A DNA stretch of 64,000 nucleotides, taken from NCBI GenBank assembly GCA_031316255.1, contig JALDQW010000001.1, positions 1,178,001 to 1,242,000 on the forward strand, read 5' to 3'. Below the pieces are notes generated by a model. It was not told where the DNA came from. It did no database searches and saw nothing but the letters and a program-made list of their open reading frames with translations. The stretch is from Nitrosomonas sp. (lineage in GTDB: Bacteria > Pseudomonadota > Gammaproteobacteria > Burkholderiales > Nitrosomonadaceae). The translations under genes were made by a program, and so were the position numbers. Shown here piece after piece: positions 8,676 through 19,966 of this stretch (within the stretch, counting starts at the first letter, position 1; each line of letters opens with the position of its first letter).

Positions 8676-9401
8676 ATGAAAAATTTATTCGTATGTTCGT
8701 CTAAGGTTTTAACAGCATCAATTTTAATATCTTTTTTATATGTAGGCACAAGCCATGCAGTCGCGACCATGCAATTGAAAGTTGAGGACCTGACTAATGG
8801 TGGAACATACAGCATTACCGATAACGGCGCGAGTGATGGGTCGGCGACGCTCGGCTTGCTAAATTCAACCATCGCTACCGCGAATGGAAATATTTTTGTA
8901 TCCGTTGGAACCAGCAAGCCACTTGGACCCAATTCACATCTAGTGGCCGGCCTGGATTTAAATAATGTTTTAATTACTTCATCTTCCGCAATAGACCTGA
9001 GAATCACTTTGACTGATGTTGATTATCAGCTGACTTCGCCAAACGGCACCTTACTTGCAAGTGTTGGCGGCACATTAGGATTAGGCGGTAACGCACTTAA
9101 CTCGGCTCAGTTTGACTATTATTTCAACACATCAAATGGCGCATTTGACACTGTCGGCGCGGTTCATCTCGCCTCCGCTACATATTTTGGACCGGGTGCT
9201 TTTGCCAGTAATCTTGCGTCAGTCTCAGCACCGGGCACCGACAGCTCATTTTCTTTAACACAGATTGCCGAACTTCATTTGGAAGCCGGTCAAATCATAT
9301 CCTATGATTCCGATATGAATGTAGTGCCTGAACCCAGCACACTGTTTCTATTGGGGTTGGGATTGTTTGCATTTGTAAGAACGCGTCATCTTGGCAGATA
9401 G
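8676..9401 (+). CDS. PEP-CTERM sorted extracellular protein
   Basis: A 241-residue secreted protein: signal peptide at 1-28 (ends SHAVA), a low-complexity Ser/Gly/Asn/Thr-rich body typical of surface proteins, and a C-terminal VPEPSTLFLLGLGLFAFVRTRH signal: PEP motif, hydrophobic helix, basic end. PEP-CTERM proteins are processed by exosortase in exopolysaccharide-producing Gram-negatives. AGGAG (8664-8668) precedes the ATG. The body is unrecognised. No exosortase gene is in the window. Confidence 0.85.
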   Translation: MKNLFVCSSKVLTASILISFLYVGTSHAVATMQLKVEDLTNGGTYSITDNGASDGSATLGLLNSTIATANGNIFVSVGTSKPLGPNSHLVAGLDLNNVLITSSSAIDLRITLTDVDYQLTSPNGTLLASVGGTLGLGGNALNSAQFDYYFNTSNGAFDTVGAVHLASATYFGPGAFASNLASVSAPGTDSSFSLTQIAELHLEAGQIISYDSDMNVVPEPSTLFLLGLGLFAFVRTRHLGR

Positions 9402-9627
9402 TCAAAAAAAAAACGCATTGACATGCTATGAGTGGTAACGGAAATGAACTGCGATTCTACTCAGAGTTACCACCTATATTGGCACAAAACAATCTGAAGA
9501 ATCGCATTAATAAACAACCATTGAACCATTGGCCTTGTTTATCCAATCGCACAAGCTACCATTATTTTACCCCTTCAAGTTGACTTCTAGCAGAAAATGA
9601 ACCCGTGGGAACAAACTATAATACTTC

Positions 9628-9762
9628 ATGCACAGTAAAATCGCGCCTTAACAAGATACAGCAAGAACAAAAAACGCCGACACAACATATAATTGATATG
9701 TAAGGGATATCTGTTGTGAACAAAGAAGTATTATTACAAAATACAGATTTTTAGAGACGCCC
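9628..9762 (+). mobile_element. Miniature inverted-repeat element, family A, copy 1
   Basis: Similar over most of its length to the copies at 36803-36943 and 56003-56143, for example AACATATAATTGATATGTAAGG here and GCATATGATTGATATGTAAGG in copy 2. The right end GATTTTTAGAGACGCCC is preserved; the left end is degenerate, so the left boundary is approximate and no target duplication is evident. It has no coding capacity and lies between the PEP-CTERM gene and the rpsB promoter. Confidence 0.65.
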
Positions 9763-9826
9763 TAAATTAACTCTCTGCGAATACTGTTTGAAATTGCAGA
9801 AGAAGTTGACTTTGTCACTGTCCAGC

Positions 9827-9854
9827 TTGAGTGGCCGTCGGAAAATGCTATAAT
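9827..9854 (+). promoter_or_regulatory. Predicted sigma-70 promoter of rpsB-tsf
   Basis: TTGAGT (9827-9832), 16 bp, then a perfect TATAAT (9849-9854). It lies about 170 bp upstream of rpsB, leaving a long untranslated leader that contains the folded element at 9958-10016. Confidence 0.6.
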
Positions 9855-9957
9855 GCATGGTTGATAGATTTTGCTTGATTGTTTAAATAAACGAGCAAAT
9901 TGCTGCAAGCAATTCCTATCACTTGTTTTTTTATTTCACACATTCACGCGTATATTA

Positions 9958-10016
9958 AAAGGGTGCTTCGCAGCCGATGCCGCGAAGTCACTAGGTGAAT
10001 GGCGGTTCAACCCTTT
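9958..10016 (+). promoter_or_regulatory. rpsB mRNA leader, predicted S2 autoregulatory structure
   Basis: Just before rpsB the leader can fold: AAAGGGT (9958-9964) pairs perfectly with ACCCTTT (10010-10016), and inside it GCTTCGC pairs with GCGAAG. The ribosome site GAGGAGAA follows directly. Long structured rpsB leaders that bind protein S2 and repress rpsB-tsf are known in proteobacteria; the assignment to that class is inference from position and fold. Confidence 0.5.
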
Positions 10017-10027
10017 GAGGAGAATTT

Positions 10028-10753
10028 ATGTCAGTAACAATGCGGCAAATGCTGGAAGCAGGTGTTCATTTTGGCCATCAAACGCGCTTCTGGAACCCCA
10101 AGATGGCGCCATATATCTTTGGCCATCGCAATAAAATCCATATTATCAATTTGGAACGCACAATGGAGATGTACGAAGAATCCATGAGCTATGTGCGTCA
10201 GTTATCAGCGAATAAAGGCGTTATTTTGTTTGTTGGAACCAAACGTCAAGCCCGCGATATCATACGGGAAGAAGCAACGCGATGCGGCGCTCCTTATGTT
10301 GATCAACGTTGGTTGGGCGGCATGCTGACCAATTTCAAAACGATCAAACAGTCTATAAAACGTCTGCATGATATGGAAGCGATGGTGCAAGACGGAGTGC
10401 TGGAAAAAATGATCAAAAAAGAAGCGCTTGATATGCAACGCGAGTTGGACAAGCTGAACGCCAGTCTTGGCGGTATCAAGGAAATGAAAAGTTTGCCAGA
10501 CGCATTATTTGTAGTGGACGTAGGTTACCAGAAAGGCGCCGTTACCGAAGCCAGAAAATTAGGTATCCCGGTTGTAGGTGTGGTAGATACCAATCATAAT
10601 CCTGAAGGCCTTCATTACATCATTCCAGGCAATGATGATTCGAGCCGGGCAATACGCTTGTATGCACGTGGCGTCGCAGATGCTATTCTGGAAGGGCGCA
10701 ATCAGGCGATTCAGGAAATCGTTGAAATGAATGCTGAAGAAGTGGATGAATAA
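10028..10753 (+). CDS. rpsB: 30S ribosomal protein S2
   Basis: A 241-residue S2, full length. Family stretches visible: [20 protein letters not shown] at the start, [22 protein letters not shown] and [12 protein letters not shown]. It is a component of the small ribosomal subunit. A strong ribosome site (GAGGAG, 10017-10022) precedes the ATG. It is the first gene of the rpsB-tsf-pyrH-frr cluster and probably autoregulated through its leader. Confidence 0.98.
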   Translation: MSVTMRQMLEAGVHFGHQTRFWNPKMAPYIFGHRNKIHIINLERTMEMYEESMSYVRQLSANKGVILFVGTKRQARDIIREEATRCGAPYVDQRWLGGMLTNFKTIKQSIKRLHDMEAMVQDGVLEKMIKKEALDMQRELDKLNASLGGIKEMKSLPDALFVVDVGYQKGAVTEARKLGIPVVGVVDTNHNPEGLHYIIPGNDDSSRAIRLYARGVADAILEGRNQAIQEIVEMNAEEVDE

Positions 10754-10847
10754 AAATCCGGGCTTATTACCAAACATCTAAATTTTAATTAATAAGTCAT
10801 TAACGTTTTCAATAAGCCAGTTCTTGCTGATTAAACGCTTCAGTTTA

Positions 10848-10866
10848 GTTTTCCTGATCAGAAAAC
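10848..10866. promoter_or_regulatory. Near-perfect palindrome between rpsB and tsf
   Basis: GTTTTC and GAAAAC flank a central TGATCA palindrome with one unpaired C. It sits about 90 bp upstream of tsf in the 203-bp rpsB-tsf gap. It could be an attenuating hairpin or operator; neither is proven. Confidence 0.3.
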
Positions 10867-10956
10867 ACTGATAGAAAAACACGAAGTGCGCCGGTGAGAG
10901 CTAATAAGATTGGATTCATAAGTTTGTTTAAATAAAGTATCTGGAGTAAATTGAAT

Positions 10957-11841
10957 ATGGCTGCGATTTCCGCAAGCATGGTAAAGGAATTACGTGAGTT
11001 AACGGGGCTTGGCATGATGGAATGCAAAAAAGCTTTAACGGAAACTAACGGAGATATGAAGGCAGCAGAAGATCTGCTCAGAATTAAAAGCGGCGCTAAA
11101 GCAAGCAAGGCTGCAGGACGCATTGCTGCGGAAGGTGTAATTGGCTCTTTTATTGCTGCCAATGGCAATACCGGTGCATTGGTTGAAGTCAACTGCGAAA
11201 CGGATTTCGTTGCTAGAAACGAGGACATTATCCAATTTGCCAATCATTTGGCAGAATTGGTGGCCACAAAAAATATTACGGATGTTCAAGTGTTGAGTGA
11301 AACGACGTTGTCTGGCGAAGATACAGTCGAGACCGCTCGCAAAGCGCTTGTCATGAAACTTGGCGAGAATATCAGTATTCGTCGATGCGCATATCATTCA
11401 ACCAGAGATCAGCTGGCTACCTATTTACATGGAACCAAAATTGGTGTCATGGTCGATTATCAAGGTGGAAATGAAACCTTAGGCAAGGACTTGGCAATGC
11501 ATATTGCGGCAAGCAAACCGATGTGTGTTTCCAAAGAACAGGTTTCCCCTGATGTATTGGAACACGAACGTCAGATTTTTTCAGCACAGGCTGCTGAAAG
11601 TGGTAAACCAGCCAATATTATTGAAAAAATGGTCGAAGGCCGCATTATCAAATATCTTGCAGAAGTAACCCTGCTGGGGCAGCCTTTTGTCAAAGATCCT
11701 GATCAGACAGTTGAAAAGCTATTGACAAAAAAATCAGCATCGGTAAATGATTTTACCCTGTTTGTTGTGGGTGAAGGTATCCAAAAGAAAACAGAGAACT
11801 TTGCAGAAGAAGTCAAAGCACAGATGGGACAGGCAAAATAA
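10957..11841 (+). CDS. tsf: Elongation factor Ts
   Basis: A 294-residue EF-Ts starting [20 protein letters not shown], with the hallmark [12 protein letters not shown] and the TDFVAR motif ([12 protein letters not shown]). It exchanges GDP for GTP on EF-Tu. The ATG at 10957 is preferred over the TTG two codons upstream because GGAG (10943-10946) is then at a 10-bp spacing. Length is normal. Confidence 0.97.
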   Translation: MAAISASMVKELRELTGLGMMECKKALTETNGDMKAAEDLLRIKSGAKASKAAGRIAAEGVIGSFIAANGNTGALVEVNCETDFVARNEDIIQFANHLAELVATKNITDVQVLSETTLSGEDTVETARKALVMKLGENISIRRCAYHSTRDQLATYLHGTKIGVMVDYQGGNETLGKDLAMHIAASKPMCVSKEQVSPDVLEHERQIFSAQAAESGKPANIIEKMVEGRIIKYLAEVTLLGQPFVKDPDQTVEKLLTKKSASVNDFTLFVVGEGIQKKTENFAEEVKAQMGQAK

Positions 11842-11879
11842 GCTTTGATATCACTCTTTACTATTAAACAACACCGCCC

Positions 11880-12593
11880 ATGACAACTCGATATCAGCGT
11901 ATTTTGCTCAAGCTTTCTGGAGAAGCACTAATGGGCGAAGATAGCTATGGCATTAATCAGACAGTGATTGGGCGGATTGTTGCTGAAATCAAAGAAATCA
12001 ATAAGCTCGGCGTAGAAATTGCGATAGTTGTTGGCGGCGGAAATATTTTTCGCGGCATGAAATCTACCAATGACGGCATTGAACGTGTCACGGCCGATTA
12101 TATGGGTATGCTGGCTACTGTTATGAATGCATTGGCATTGCACGATGCGATGAAGCAAGCAGGTCTTGTTCCCCGTATTCAATCAGCTTTACGCATCGAT
12201 CAAGTTGTCGAGCCTTATATTCGAGGCAAGGCAATTCGTTATTTGAAAGAAGGCTGGGTTGTCATTTTCGCTGCTGGAACAGGAAATCCATTCTTTACAA
12301 CTGACACAGCCGCAGCATTACGCGGCATGGAAATGAATGTCGACATCATGCTAAAAGCGACTAAAGTGGATGGCATTTATTCAAGTGATCCCAAAATTGA
12401 TCCGCAGGCAACACGTTTTCAGAAGCTGACTTTTGATGAAGCCATTGTCAAGAATTTGCGGGTTATGGATGCAACAGCACTGACTTTATGCAGAGACCAG
12501 AATTTACCCCTCAATGTGTTCAGTATCTTCAAGCCGGGGGCACTCAAGCGTATTATTATGGGAGAAGATGAAGGAACTTTTGTAATGGTCTAG
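11880..12593 (+). CDS. pyrH: Uridylate kinase
   Basis: A 237-residue bacterial UMP kinase of the amino-acid kinase fold: [13 protein letters not shown] near the N-terminus, [11 protein letters not shown], and [16 protein letters not shown]. It phosphorylates UMP to UDP for RNA, DNA and cell-wall precursor supply. It follows tsf by 38 bp and precedes frr by 75 bp, the conserved order. No clear Shine-Dalgarno is seen before the ATG. Confidence 0.97.
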   Translation: MTTRYQRILLKLSGEALMGEDSYGINQTVIGRIVAEIKEINKLGVEIAIVVGGGNIFRGMKSTNDGIERVTADYMGMLATVMNALALHDAMKQAGLVPRIQSALRIDQVVEPYIRGKAIRYLKEGWVVIFAAGTGNPFFTTDTAAALRGMEMNVDIMLKATKVDGIYSSDPKIDPQATRFQKLTFDEAIVKNLRVMDATALTLCRDQNLPLNVFSIFKPGALKRIIMGEDEGTFVMV

Positions 12594-12668
12594 GTTATTA
12601 AGTTCCTGTTTGTTATTCTCGTGCGTTATTGAACTGCTGTCGATAACGCAACTTATGGGAAAATTATT

Positions 12669-13226
12669 ATGATTGCCGATGTAAAAAAAACTGCTGAACA
12701 AAAAATGCAAAAAAGTCTGGAAGCGCTAAAAACGGATTTGAGCAAAGTAAGAAGCGGACGGGCGCATACCGGCTTGCTTGATCATGTTACGGTTGATTAT
12801 TATGGCACGCCAACACCGATTAATCAGGTGGCCAATGTTAATTTGATCGACTCGCGAACAATTGGTGTCATTCCATGGGAAAAAAAGATGGCCGGCGCGG
12901 TGGAAAAAGCCATTCGTGAATCTGATCTTGGACTTAACCCTATGTCAGTCGGTGAAACAATCCGTGTTCCGATGCCGCCTTTAACGGAAGAACGCCGGAA
13001 AGAATTGACCAAAGTAGTCAAACATGAAGCGGAAAATGTGCGCGTAGCAATGCGAAACATTCGTCGCGACGCCAATTCTCAGTTAAAGGAATTATTGAAA
13101 TCCAAAGATATCTCGGAGGATGAAGAGCGTCGCGGCCAGGATGAAATCCAAAAAATAACGGATCGTTATATCACCGAAATCGATAAGATTCTGCAAACCA
13201 AAGAAGCCGAATTAATGGCCATTTGA
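12669..13226 (+). CDS. frr: Ribosome recycling factor
   Basis: A 185-residue RRF, exactly the usual length, with [21 protein letters not shown] and [19 protein letters not shown]. With EF-G it splits post-termination ribosomes. One base separates its stop from the uppS start at 13228, so uppS translation is probably coupled. Confidence 0.97.
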   Translation: MIADVKKTAEQKMQKSLEALKTDLSKVRSGRAHTGLLDHVTVDYYGTPTPINQVANVNLIDSRTIGVIPWEKKMAGAVEKAIRESDLGLNPMSVGETIRVPMPPLTEERRKELTKVVKHEAENVRVAMRNIRRDANSQLKELLKSKDISEDEERRGQDEIQKITDRYITEIDKILQTKEAELMAI

Positions 13227-13227
13227 T

Positions 13228-13977
13228 ATGTCTCATGGTACAAGCTCCACGCGAGAAATACCTGAAACAGGACCCATACCTAAACATATCGCCATTATCA
13301 TGGACGGCAATGGACGTTGGGCAAGAAAGCGATATTTGCCACGCATGGCTGGACATAAACAAGGTGTTGAAACAGTTAGAAATGTTATTAAATCCTGTTC
13401 GGAACATGGTGTAGAGTATCTAACACTGTTTGCTTTCAGTAGCGAAAATTGGCGACGTCCAGCCGATGAAGTATCTTTCCTGATGCAATTGTTTGTTGGC
13501 GCCTTAGAACAGGAAATTTCAAAACTGCATGAAAACGGTATTCGCTTTAAAGTCATCGGCGATATTTCAAAGTTTGAATCTAAGATTATTCAATTTATAC
13601 AAAAAGGTGAACAACTCACCGCTAACAACTCCAGGCTAACATTGACAATAGCGGCCAATTACGGCGGGCGATGGGACATTACGCAGGCCATGCGTCAGAT
13701 GATGGATAAATCAACTGATTTACCTAAACATTTTGAAGAAGAAAGTCTTGCTCAGTATCTATCCATGAATTATGCACCCGAACCCGATTTATTTATACGC
13801 ACAGGTGGCGAATGTCGCATCAGCAATTTTTTATTATGGCAGCTTGCTTATACAGAATTATACTTTACCGATACACTCTGGCCGGATTTTGATGAAAGCG
13901 AATTTGATTTAGCGATTCAGTCGTACCAGCAACGAGAGCGGCGTTTTGGCCAAACCAGCGAGCAAATTCAACAATAA
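13228..13977 (+). CDS. uppS: Undecaprenyl pyrophosphate synthase
   Basis: A 249-residue cis-prenyltransferase: [14 protein letters not shown] with the catalytic Asp26, [14 protein letters not shown], and the C-terminal [23 protein letters not shown]. It elongates farnesyl diphosphate to the C55 carrier lipid used for peptidoglycan and surface polysaccharides. Its neighbour cdsA follows by 49 bp. Confidence 0.96.
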   Translation: MSHGTSSTREIPETGPIPKHIAIIMDGNGRWARKRYLPRMAGHKQGVETVRNVIKSCSEHGVEYLTLFAFSSENWRRPADEVSFLMQLFVGALEQEISKLHENGIRFKVIGDISKFESKIIQFIQKGEQLTANNSRLTLTIAANYGGRWDITQAMRQMMDKSTDLPKHFEEESLAQYLSMNYAPEPDLFIRTGGECRISNFLLWQLAYTELYFTDTLWPDFDESEFDLAIQSYQQRERRFGQTSEQIQQ

Positions 13978-14026
13978 CGACTTCCATTCACCATCAATGT
14001 AAACTTTGCTGCACTGAAAGATATTT

Positions 14027-14851
14027 ATGTTAAAAGCCCGTATATTGACTGCAATTATTGTATTACCTCTTTTTTTATCTGCTTTGTTCTATTTGCAAGA
14101 TATTTTCTGGGCCACCCTATTATTGGTTTTAACGGTTATCGGTTCACGTGAATGGTGTCATTTATCCCGATTCTCAGTTAGAAATACTGTTATTTTCATG
14201 ATCCTGACAACATTACTGGGTGGAGAATTATTGTTTCAGTTAAGTGAAGCCGTTGAAATCGATGCTTTTACACCAGCGCTGATCTGGATTTATGTGCTCT
14301 CGGCCATTTTCTGGATTGGCTATGTCCCTTTTTTATTGAAACAAACCCATACAATCAACAGCACTTTTGTTTTAATGCTGATAGGCTGGTTGGTGTTGCT
14401 GCCGACCGCACTTGCTCTGTATCAGTTACGCGCAATAAGCCCGCTGCTTTTACTGGGCTTTATGGGGACAATCTGGATTTCTGATACCGCAGCATATTTT
14501 ACTGGCCGCGCTTTTGGTAAAAACAAGCTTGCCTATCACATCAGCCCGGGAAAAACCTGGGAAGGCGTTGCCGGTGCCATGCTGGCTGTTATCGTTTATG
14601 GACTTGTATGGGTTTTTGCATTTGCCGATGGTGCTTATCCGATGTTGCTAGTACCATTGCTGATTGTACTGGCTATACTCGGCATTATTGGCGACTTGTT
14701 TGAATCCCTGATAAAACGTCAAGCTGGTGTTAAGGACAGCGGTAAAATTCTTCCGGGACATGGTGGCATTTTAGACCGAATTGATGCCTTAACACCTTCC
14801 CTGCCCATGGCTATTCTGGCATTACTGGCTTTTAACCCTTCACAATTATGA
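14027..14851 (+). CDS. cdsA: Phosphatidate cytidylyltransferase
   Basis: A 274-residue polytopic inner-membrane enzyme with the CDP-diglyceride synthetase signature near the C-terminus (KRQAGVKDSGKILPGHGGILDRID) and the upstream SDTAAYFTGRAFGK. It makes CDP-diacylglycerol from phosphatidic acid and CTP, the branch point to all major phospholipids. Its stop overlaps the dxr start by 4 bp (ATGA). Confidence 0.96.
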   Translation: MLKARILTAIIVLPLFLSALFYLQDIFWATLLLVLTVIGSREWCHLSRFSVRNTVIFMILTTLLGGELLFQLSEAVEIDAFTPALIWIYVLSAIFWIGYVPFLLKQTHTINSTFVLMLIGWLVLLPTALALYQLRAISPLLLLGFMGTIWISDTAAYFTGRAFGKNKLAYHISPGKTWEGVAGAMLAVIVYGLVWVFAFADGAYPMLLVPLLIVLAILGIIGDLFESLIKRQAGVKDSGKILPGHGGILDRIDALTPSLPMAILALLAFNPSQL

Positions 14852-16035
14852 ATAAAATTCGCTTTTTAACAATACTGGGTTCGACTGGCAGTATCGGTGA
14901 AAGTACGCTCGATGTTGTTAATCGTCATCCCGATCTGTTCAAGGTCCTGGCGCTCACCGCCAACAACAACGTCGAAAAAATGCTTGAACAATGCCGACAT
15001 TTCCGGCCTCACTATGCTGTAATGCTGGACCCAGTGCAAGCAGAGCGATTGGAACACGCAATTAATCAGAGTAACCTGGATACCACTGTATTGTCCGGCG
15101 TGGAATCACTGGAAAGAGTCGCATCACTTCCGGAAGTTGATGTTGTCATGGCCGCTATTGTCGGCGCAGCCGGAATTCGACCGACGTTTGCGGCCGCAAA
15201 AGCAGGCAAACTGGTTTTGCTTGCCAATAAAGAGACGTTGGTTATGGCAGGCCGGATTTTCATGGATATGGTCAAAACACATGGTGCCACCCTGCTGCCC
15301 ATTGACAGCGAACATAATGCGATACACCAATCGTTACCGCATGACTTTGACGGAAGCCTTCAGGAAAAAGGTATCCGGCGTATCCTGTTGACCGCCTCGG
15401 GCGGCCCTTTCAGAAATGCTTCGCTGGATTCGTTGGCGCATGTTACACCGGAACAGGCATGTGCACATCCGAACTGGGATATGGGGCGTAAAATCTCTGT
15501 TGATTCAGCAACCATGATGAATAAAGGACTCGAAGTTATCGAAGCACACTGGTTATTTAATGCGGCACCTGAAAACATACAAGTGGTTATTCATCCGCAA
15601 AGTGTTATTCACTCCATGGTTGAATATATTGATGGTTCCGTACTGGCGCAGCTTGGAAACCCGGATATGCGAACACCGATAGCCCATGCCATGGGTTATC
15701 CTGAAAGAATTGAAAGCGGCGTAGCATCACTGAATATGTTCGAAGTGGCGCATCTGGATTTCGACCAACCTGATTTTACTCGCTTTCCCTGCCTGAGACT
15801 CGCCTATGAAGCGCTAGATATGGGCGACAACATGCCTGCAATACTGAATGCAGCCAATGAAATTGCTGTTGCATCTTTTCTTGAGGAAAAAATGCCGTTT
15901 ACCGCAATTCCGGTTATGATTGAACATGTCATGAAAACGTTGAAGCAAGAAACGATACACTCGCTAAGCGATGTACTTAAGGCTGATAGCATGGCCCGTA
16001 ATGCAGCGCATGACTGGCTGAGCACATTCAAATAA
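14848..16035 (+). CDS. dxr: 1-deoxy-D-xylulose 5-phosphate reductoisomerase
   Basis: A 395-residue DXR: NADPH-binding GSTGSIGESTLDVV at the N-terminus, the metal/substrate motif IDSEHNAIHQSL, TASGGPFR, and NWDMGRKISVDSATMMNKGLE. It forms 2-C-methyl-D-erythritol 4-phosphate in the non-mevalonate isoprenoid pathway, feeding the prenyl substrate of UppS next door. Normal length; translationally coupled to cdsA by overlap. Confidence 0.97.
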   Translation: MNKIRFLTILGSTGSIGESTLDVVNRHPDLFKVLALTANNNVEKMLEQCRHFRPHYAVMLDPVQAERLEHAINQSNLDTTVLSGVESLERVASLPEVDVVMAAIVGAAGIRPTFAAAKAGKLVLLANKETLVMAGRIFMDMVKTHGATLLPIDSEHNAIHQSLPHDFDGSLQEKGIRRILLTASGGPFRNASLDSLAHVTPEQACAHPNWDMGRKISVDSATMMNKGLEVIEAHWLFNAAPENIQVVIHPQSVIHSMVEYIDGSVLAQLGNPDMRTPIAHAMGYPERIESGVASLNMFEVAHLDFDQPDFTRFPCLRLAYEALDMGDNMPAILNAANEIAVASFLEEKMPFTAIPVMIEHVMKTLKQETIHSLSDVLKADSMARNAAHDWLSTFK

Positions 16036-16223
16036 TCAATATACATTTTCTATGCTGTTTGAATTTTTCTAATGGTAAGATAGCGTTAATTCAAAAACTA
16101 AGGAATGTGAAAGAAAATGCGGGCACATCAAGCAGCGGATTTTGCATGATGATAGACTTTACAAATGGACTGTACGGGATTAAAGCGGCAGTACTCAATA
16201 ACAATCTTATATACTGATCCAAC

Positions 16224-17591
16224 ATGTCAATATTTTTCACAATCATATCCTTTATCGTTGCGCTAGGTATACTGATCACCTTCCATGAGTTTGGTCATTA
16301 TCTTGTAGCCCGCTGGAACGGCGTTAAAGTTCTGCGGTTTTCTGTAGGTTTTGGTCAACCTGTTTTTAGAAAACGATTAGGTAAAGATCAGACTGAATGG
16401 GTTGTTGCGGCCATTCCATTGGGCGGCTATGTCAAGATGCTCGATGAAAACGAAGGCAGGGTTGCAAAAGAAGAACTTTCGCGCGCTTTTAATCGCCAAC
16501 CGGTTGGACGTCGTTTCGCGATTGTAGCTGCGGGACCGCTTGCCAATTTCCTGTTGGCAATCGTTATGTACTGGCTCATGTTTATTCTGGGCGTCGACGG
16601 TATAAAACCCACGTTAGGGCCGATTGTACCGGATACCCCGGTGGCCAATGCACAATTTGAAGCGGGTGAAACTATCGTCAGTATTGAAAATGAATCGGTT
16701 GAAAGCTGGCAGGATGCACGTTGGACATTATTGCGTTACGCGGTTGATCGTTCCTCCGCCGTTTCCGTTGAGACAATTAATCAGAACGGTGTGAGAAATT
16801 GGCGCCAACTTGATCTCAGCGGCATTCACCCGGATGAAATGGAAGGAAATGTGCTTGGCAAGATCGGATTTAATGTCTATCAACCCGAAATCAAACCCAT
16901 AATCGCGGAAGTCATGTCGGGCGGCGCGGGTGAGCGCGCCGGCTTGCGTGCAGGAGACGAGATTCTGGCTGTAAATGACAAGGACATCTACAGCTGGATA
17001 GAATTTGTGCCGGAAGTACAGACAAATCCTGGACGCCCTCTGACTCTGGATATTCTGCGTAATGATCAAATCATAACCCTGAATATTGTCCCTGAAGCAG
17101 TGACCGAAAATGGCCAGAAGGTCGGCCGGATCGGCATTATGCCCGAAATTGACCAATCCCTGTTTGAAGCAATGCGTGTCGTTGTCACTTATCCAGCTGG
17201 AGAAGCAGTCATAATAGCGCTGAATAAAACTTGGGAAACAACTGTTTTAACCTTGAGCATGCTCTCTAAAATGATCACCGGCGACGTTTCCTGGAAAAAT
17301 GTGAGCGGTCCGATCTCCATCGCCGATTATGCTGGGCAATCTGCACAAATGGGATTGGTCTCCTATCTTGCATTTCTGGCCCTGATCAGTGTCAGTCTGG
17401 GCGTTTTAAATCTGTTGCCTATCCCCATTCTGGATGGGGGGCACTTAATGTATTATGTCATCGAGATGATCAAAGGCTCGCCAGTCTCCGAGAGAATCAT
17501 GATTATTGGGCAGAAGATAGGTTTATTGATGCTGTTTACACTAATGACCTTTGCGATCTATAACGACATTAATCGGTTGGCAACTGGTTAG
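16224..17591 (+). CDS. rseP: Site-2 intramembrane metalloprotease RseP
   Basis: A 455-residue S2P-family zinc protease. The first membrane helix carries HEFGH (His21, Glu22, His25), two PDZ domains lie in the middle (GGAGERAGLRAGDEILAVN is the second), and the C-terminal helices carry the LDGGHL motif with the third zinc ligand. In other proteobacteria it cleaves anti-sigma RseA and remnant signal peptides. Three bases separate it from bamA. The 188 bp before it lack a recognised feature. Confidence 0.96.
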   Translation: MSIFFTIISFIVALGILITFHEFGHYLVARWNGVKVLRFSVGFGQPVFRKRLGKDQTEWVVAAIPLGGYVKMLDENEGRVAKEELSRAFNRQPVGRRFAIVAAGPLANFLLAIVMYWLMFILGVDGIKPTLGPIVPDTPVANAQFEAGETIVSIENESVESWQDARWTLLRYAVDRSSAVSVETINQNGVRNWRQLDLSGIHPDEMEGNVLGKIGFNVYQPEIKPIIAEVMSGGAGERAGLRAGDEILAVNDKDIYSWIEFVPEVQTNPGRPLTLDILRNDQIITLNIVPEAVTENGQKVGRIGIMPEIDQSLFEAMRVVVTYPAGEAVIIALNKTWETTVLTLSMLSKMITGDVSWKNVSGPISIADYAGQSAQMGLVSYLAFLALISVSLGVLNLLPIPILDGGHLMYYVIEMIKGSPVSERIMIIGQKIGLLMLFTLMTFAIYNDINRLATG

Positions 17592-17594
17592 ATA

Positions 17595-19937
17595 ATGAAA
17601 TACAAGTATTTTGTCGCGCTGGTCGGCTTTTTATGTGCTTTTTCTGCGTGGGCCAGTCAATCTTTTGTCGTTTTGGATATACGTGTCGAAGGCATACAAC
17701 GTACCGAGGCCGGAACAGTTTTCAGTTATCTGCCGCTTAAGGTCGGCGATACCATAGATGAAACAAAAGCAACCGCCGCGATCAAAGCACTGTACGCCAC
17801 TGGATTCTTTAAGGATGTCAAATTAAAAACCGAAAACGGTGTATTGATTGTACAGGTTGAAGAACGGCCAGCAATCGCTCAGATTAACATTAATGGCTCC
17901 AAGGCATTTGAAAAAGACAAGCTCAAGGAAGGCCTGAAACAAGCGGGACTATCGGAATCCCGGATTTTCAGTCGTTCCCTGCTGGATCGTGCAGAACAGG
18001 AACTGAAACGGCAGTATATCAGTACGGGCAAGTATGCAGTCAAGATAACGACAACCACAACACCGCTTGAGCGCAATCGCGTCAGCATTAATTTCGATAT
18101 TGAAGAAGGTCGTACGGCGCGGATTAAACAAATCAATTTTGTCGGTAATGCAGCGTTTGATGACAAGATATTGCGCGGCCTGTTTGTGTTGAGAACGCCC
18201 GGTTTATTAACCTGGTTTACCAAAAACGATCAGTATTCCAAGCAAAAACTATCTGCGGATCTGGAAACACTCCGATCCTACTATCTTGATCGCGGCTATC
18301 TGGAATTCAGCATTGATTCCACACAGGTATCGATTACCCCGGACATGAAGGATATCTACATCACCGTCAACGTATCCGAGGGGGAACAGTACACTGTTTC
18401 CGATATCAAATTGGCGGGTGAGTTACTCGTACCCGAAGAAGAATTGAAAAATTTGATCCTGCTACATCCCGGCGATGTTTTTGCACGCGAGAAATTAACC
18501 GAATCGGTCAAATTGATTTCCGATCGCTTAGGTGATGACGGTTATGCGTTTGCGAACATTAATGCAGCCCCCGAACTGGATCATGAAAATCAGCAGGTGG
18601 CTTTTACGTTCTTTGTCGATCCGGGGCGACGTGTCTATATACGCCGTATCAATATTACCGGCAACGACCGCACAAAAGATGAAGTTATTCGTCGCGAATT
18701 TCGTCAGATGGAAGGCGGATGGCATTCCACTTCGAAAATCAATCTTTCCAGGCAACGGGTTGACCGGTTGTTCTTTTTTAACAGTGTCAATGTAGAAACA
18801 CCACCTGTGCCGGATGCGCCCGATCAAGTCGATGTCAATATTCATGTTGAAGAAAAACCGACCGGCGCAATTATGTTTGGCGCAGGTTTCTCGGATCGTG
18901 AAGGACTGATACTCAACGGTTCAGTCTCGCAAAACAATATTTTTGGCACCGGAAACTTTTTTAGCCTGCAAGTCAACACCGGTCGTATTAATCGCGTTTT
19001 TTCCGCCTCTTTCACTAATCCCTACTTTACTGTGGATGGAGTAAGCCTGGGTTTCGATGTGTTCAGACGAAATTTAAATACATCGCGTTTATCGAGAGTT
19101 AATGCCTTCAGAACAACAACCTCTGGCGCTATCGTGCGTTTTGGTATTCCTATTGCCGAGAATGATATTGTGTCATTTAGTGCAGGCGCTGAGCAAACGC
19201 AAATTGGCACCTTTTCAGATAGCTTGCCACGTACTGTAAAGTTTGTTGAAGACTTTGGTGAAACAACATACAACCTGCCGTTCACAGTAAGCTGGGCGCG
19301 AGATAGACGAGACAGTGCAATTTATACCACTTCAGGTACCACGCATCGCTTGTTTGGTGAAGTCAGCATACCTGGGGCTGATCTGAATTATTATAAAGCC
19401 AGCTATAACCAGCAAACCTATTTTCCGCTCACCAATACATTTACGTTATTGCTGAATACCGAATTTGGCGTTGGTGACGGTTATGCAGGCAAGCCGCTTC
19501 CCTTTTTCAAAAACTTTTTTGCAGGCGGAAACAATTCCATACGCGGCTTTGACTTGAACTCTCTGGGTCCAAGAGAGGAAGTTCCAAATAGTAATGGGAC
19601 GTCCAATAACAGAACTTTCGCACTGGGTGCCAGCAAACGTGTCGTGGCTAATCTTGAGTTGTTGTTTCCCGCACCTTTTATGAAAGATGACCGCTCTGTT
19701 CGCTTGGGCGCATTTATCGATGCGGGAACGGTTTTCGATAATTTTAAAGCAAAGCACGATGCTAATGGCAATATCATAGAGCAAGGATTTACCGATTTGA
19801 TGCGCTACTCTGCAGGTTTGTCCGTAATGTGGATCTCACCCATGGGGCCGCTCCAGGTCAGTATTGCCAAGCCACTAAACGCTAAAGATGAAGATAATTT
19901 ACAGATGTTTCAGTTCAGGTTTGGGCAACAGTTTTAG
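17595..19937 (+). CDS. bamA: Outer membrane protein assembly factor BamA
   Basis: A 780-residue Omp85 protein: signal peptide (ends AWA near residue 20), five POTRA repeats (about 22-420) and a C-terminal beta barrel with the characteristic [16 protein letters not shown] (VRGF/Y-type loop) and a final aromatic residue (FRFGQQF). It is the core of the BAM complex that folds outer-membrane proteins. Skp, its periplasmic partner, follows by 29 bp. Confidence 0.97.
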   Translation: MKYKYFVALVGFLCAFSAWASQSFVVLDIRVEGIQRTEAGTVFSYLPLKVGDTIDETKATAAIKALYATGFFKDVKLKTENGVLIVQVEERPAIAQININGSKAFEKDKLKEGLKQAGLSESRIFSRSLLDRAEQELKRQYISTGKYAVKITTTTTPLERNRVSINFDIEEGRTARIKQINFVGNAAFDDKILRGLFVLRTPGLLTWFTKNDQYSKQKLSADLETLRSYYLDRGYLEFSIDSTQVSITPDMKDIYITVNVSEGEQYTVSDIKLAGELLVPEEELKNLILLHPGDVFAREKLTESVKLISDRLGDDGYAFANINAAPELDHENQQVAFTFFVDPGRRVYIRRINITGNDRTKDEVIRREFRQMEGGWHSTSKINLSRQRVDRLFFFNSVNVETPPVPDAPDQVDVNIHVEEKPTGAIMFGAGFSDREGLILNGSVSQNNIFGTGNFFSLQVNTGRINRVFSASFTNPYFTVDGVSLGFDVFRRNLNTSRLSRVNAFRTTTSGAIVRFGIPIAENDIVSFSAGAEQTQIGTFSDSLPRTVKFVEDFGETTYNLPFTVSWARDRRDSAIYTTSGTTHRLFGEVSIPGADLNYYKASYNQQTYFPLTNTFTLLLNTEFGVGDGYAGKPLPFFKNFFAGGNNSIRGFDLNSLGPREEVPNSNGTSNNRTFALGASKRVVANLELLFPAPFMKDDRSVRLGAFIDAGTVFDNFKAKHDANGNIIEQGFTDLMRYSAGLSVMWISPMGPLQVSIAKPLNAKDEDNLQMFQFRFGQQF

Positions 19938-19966
19938 GCCAGGCTAGAACCAATCAGGAGAACCTA

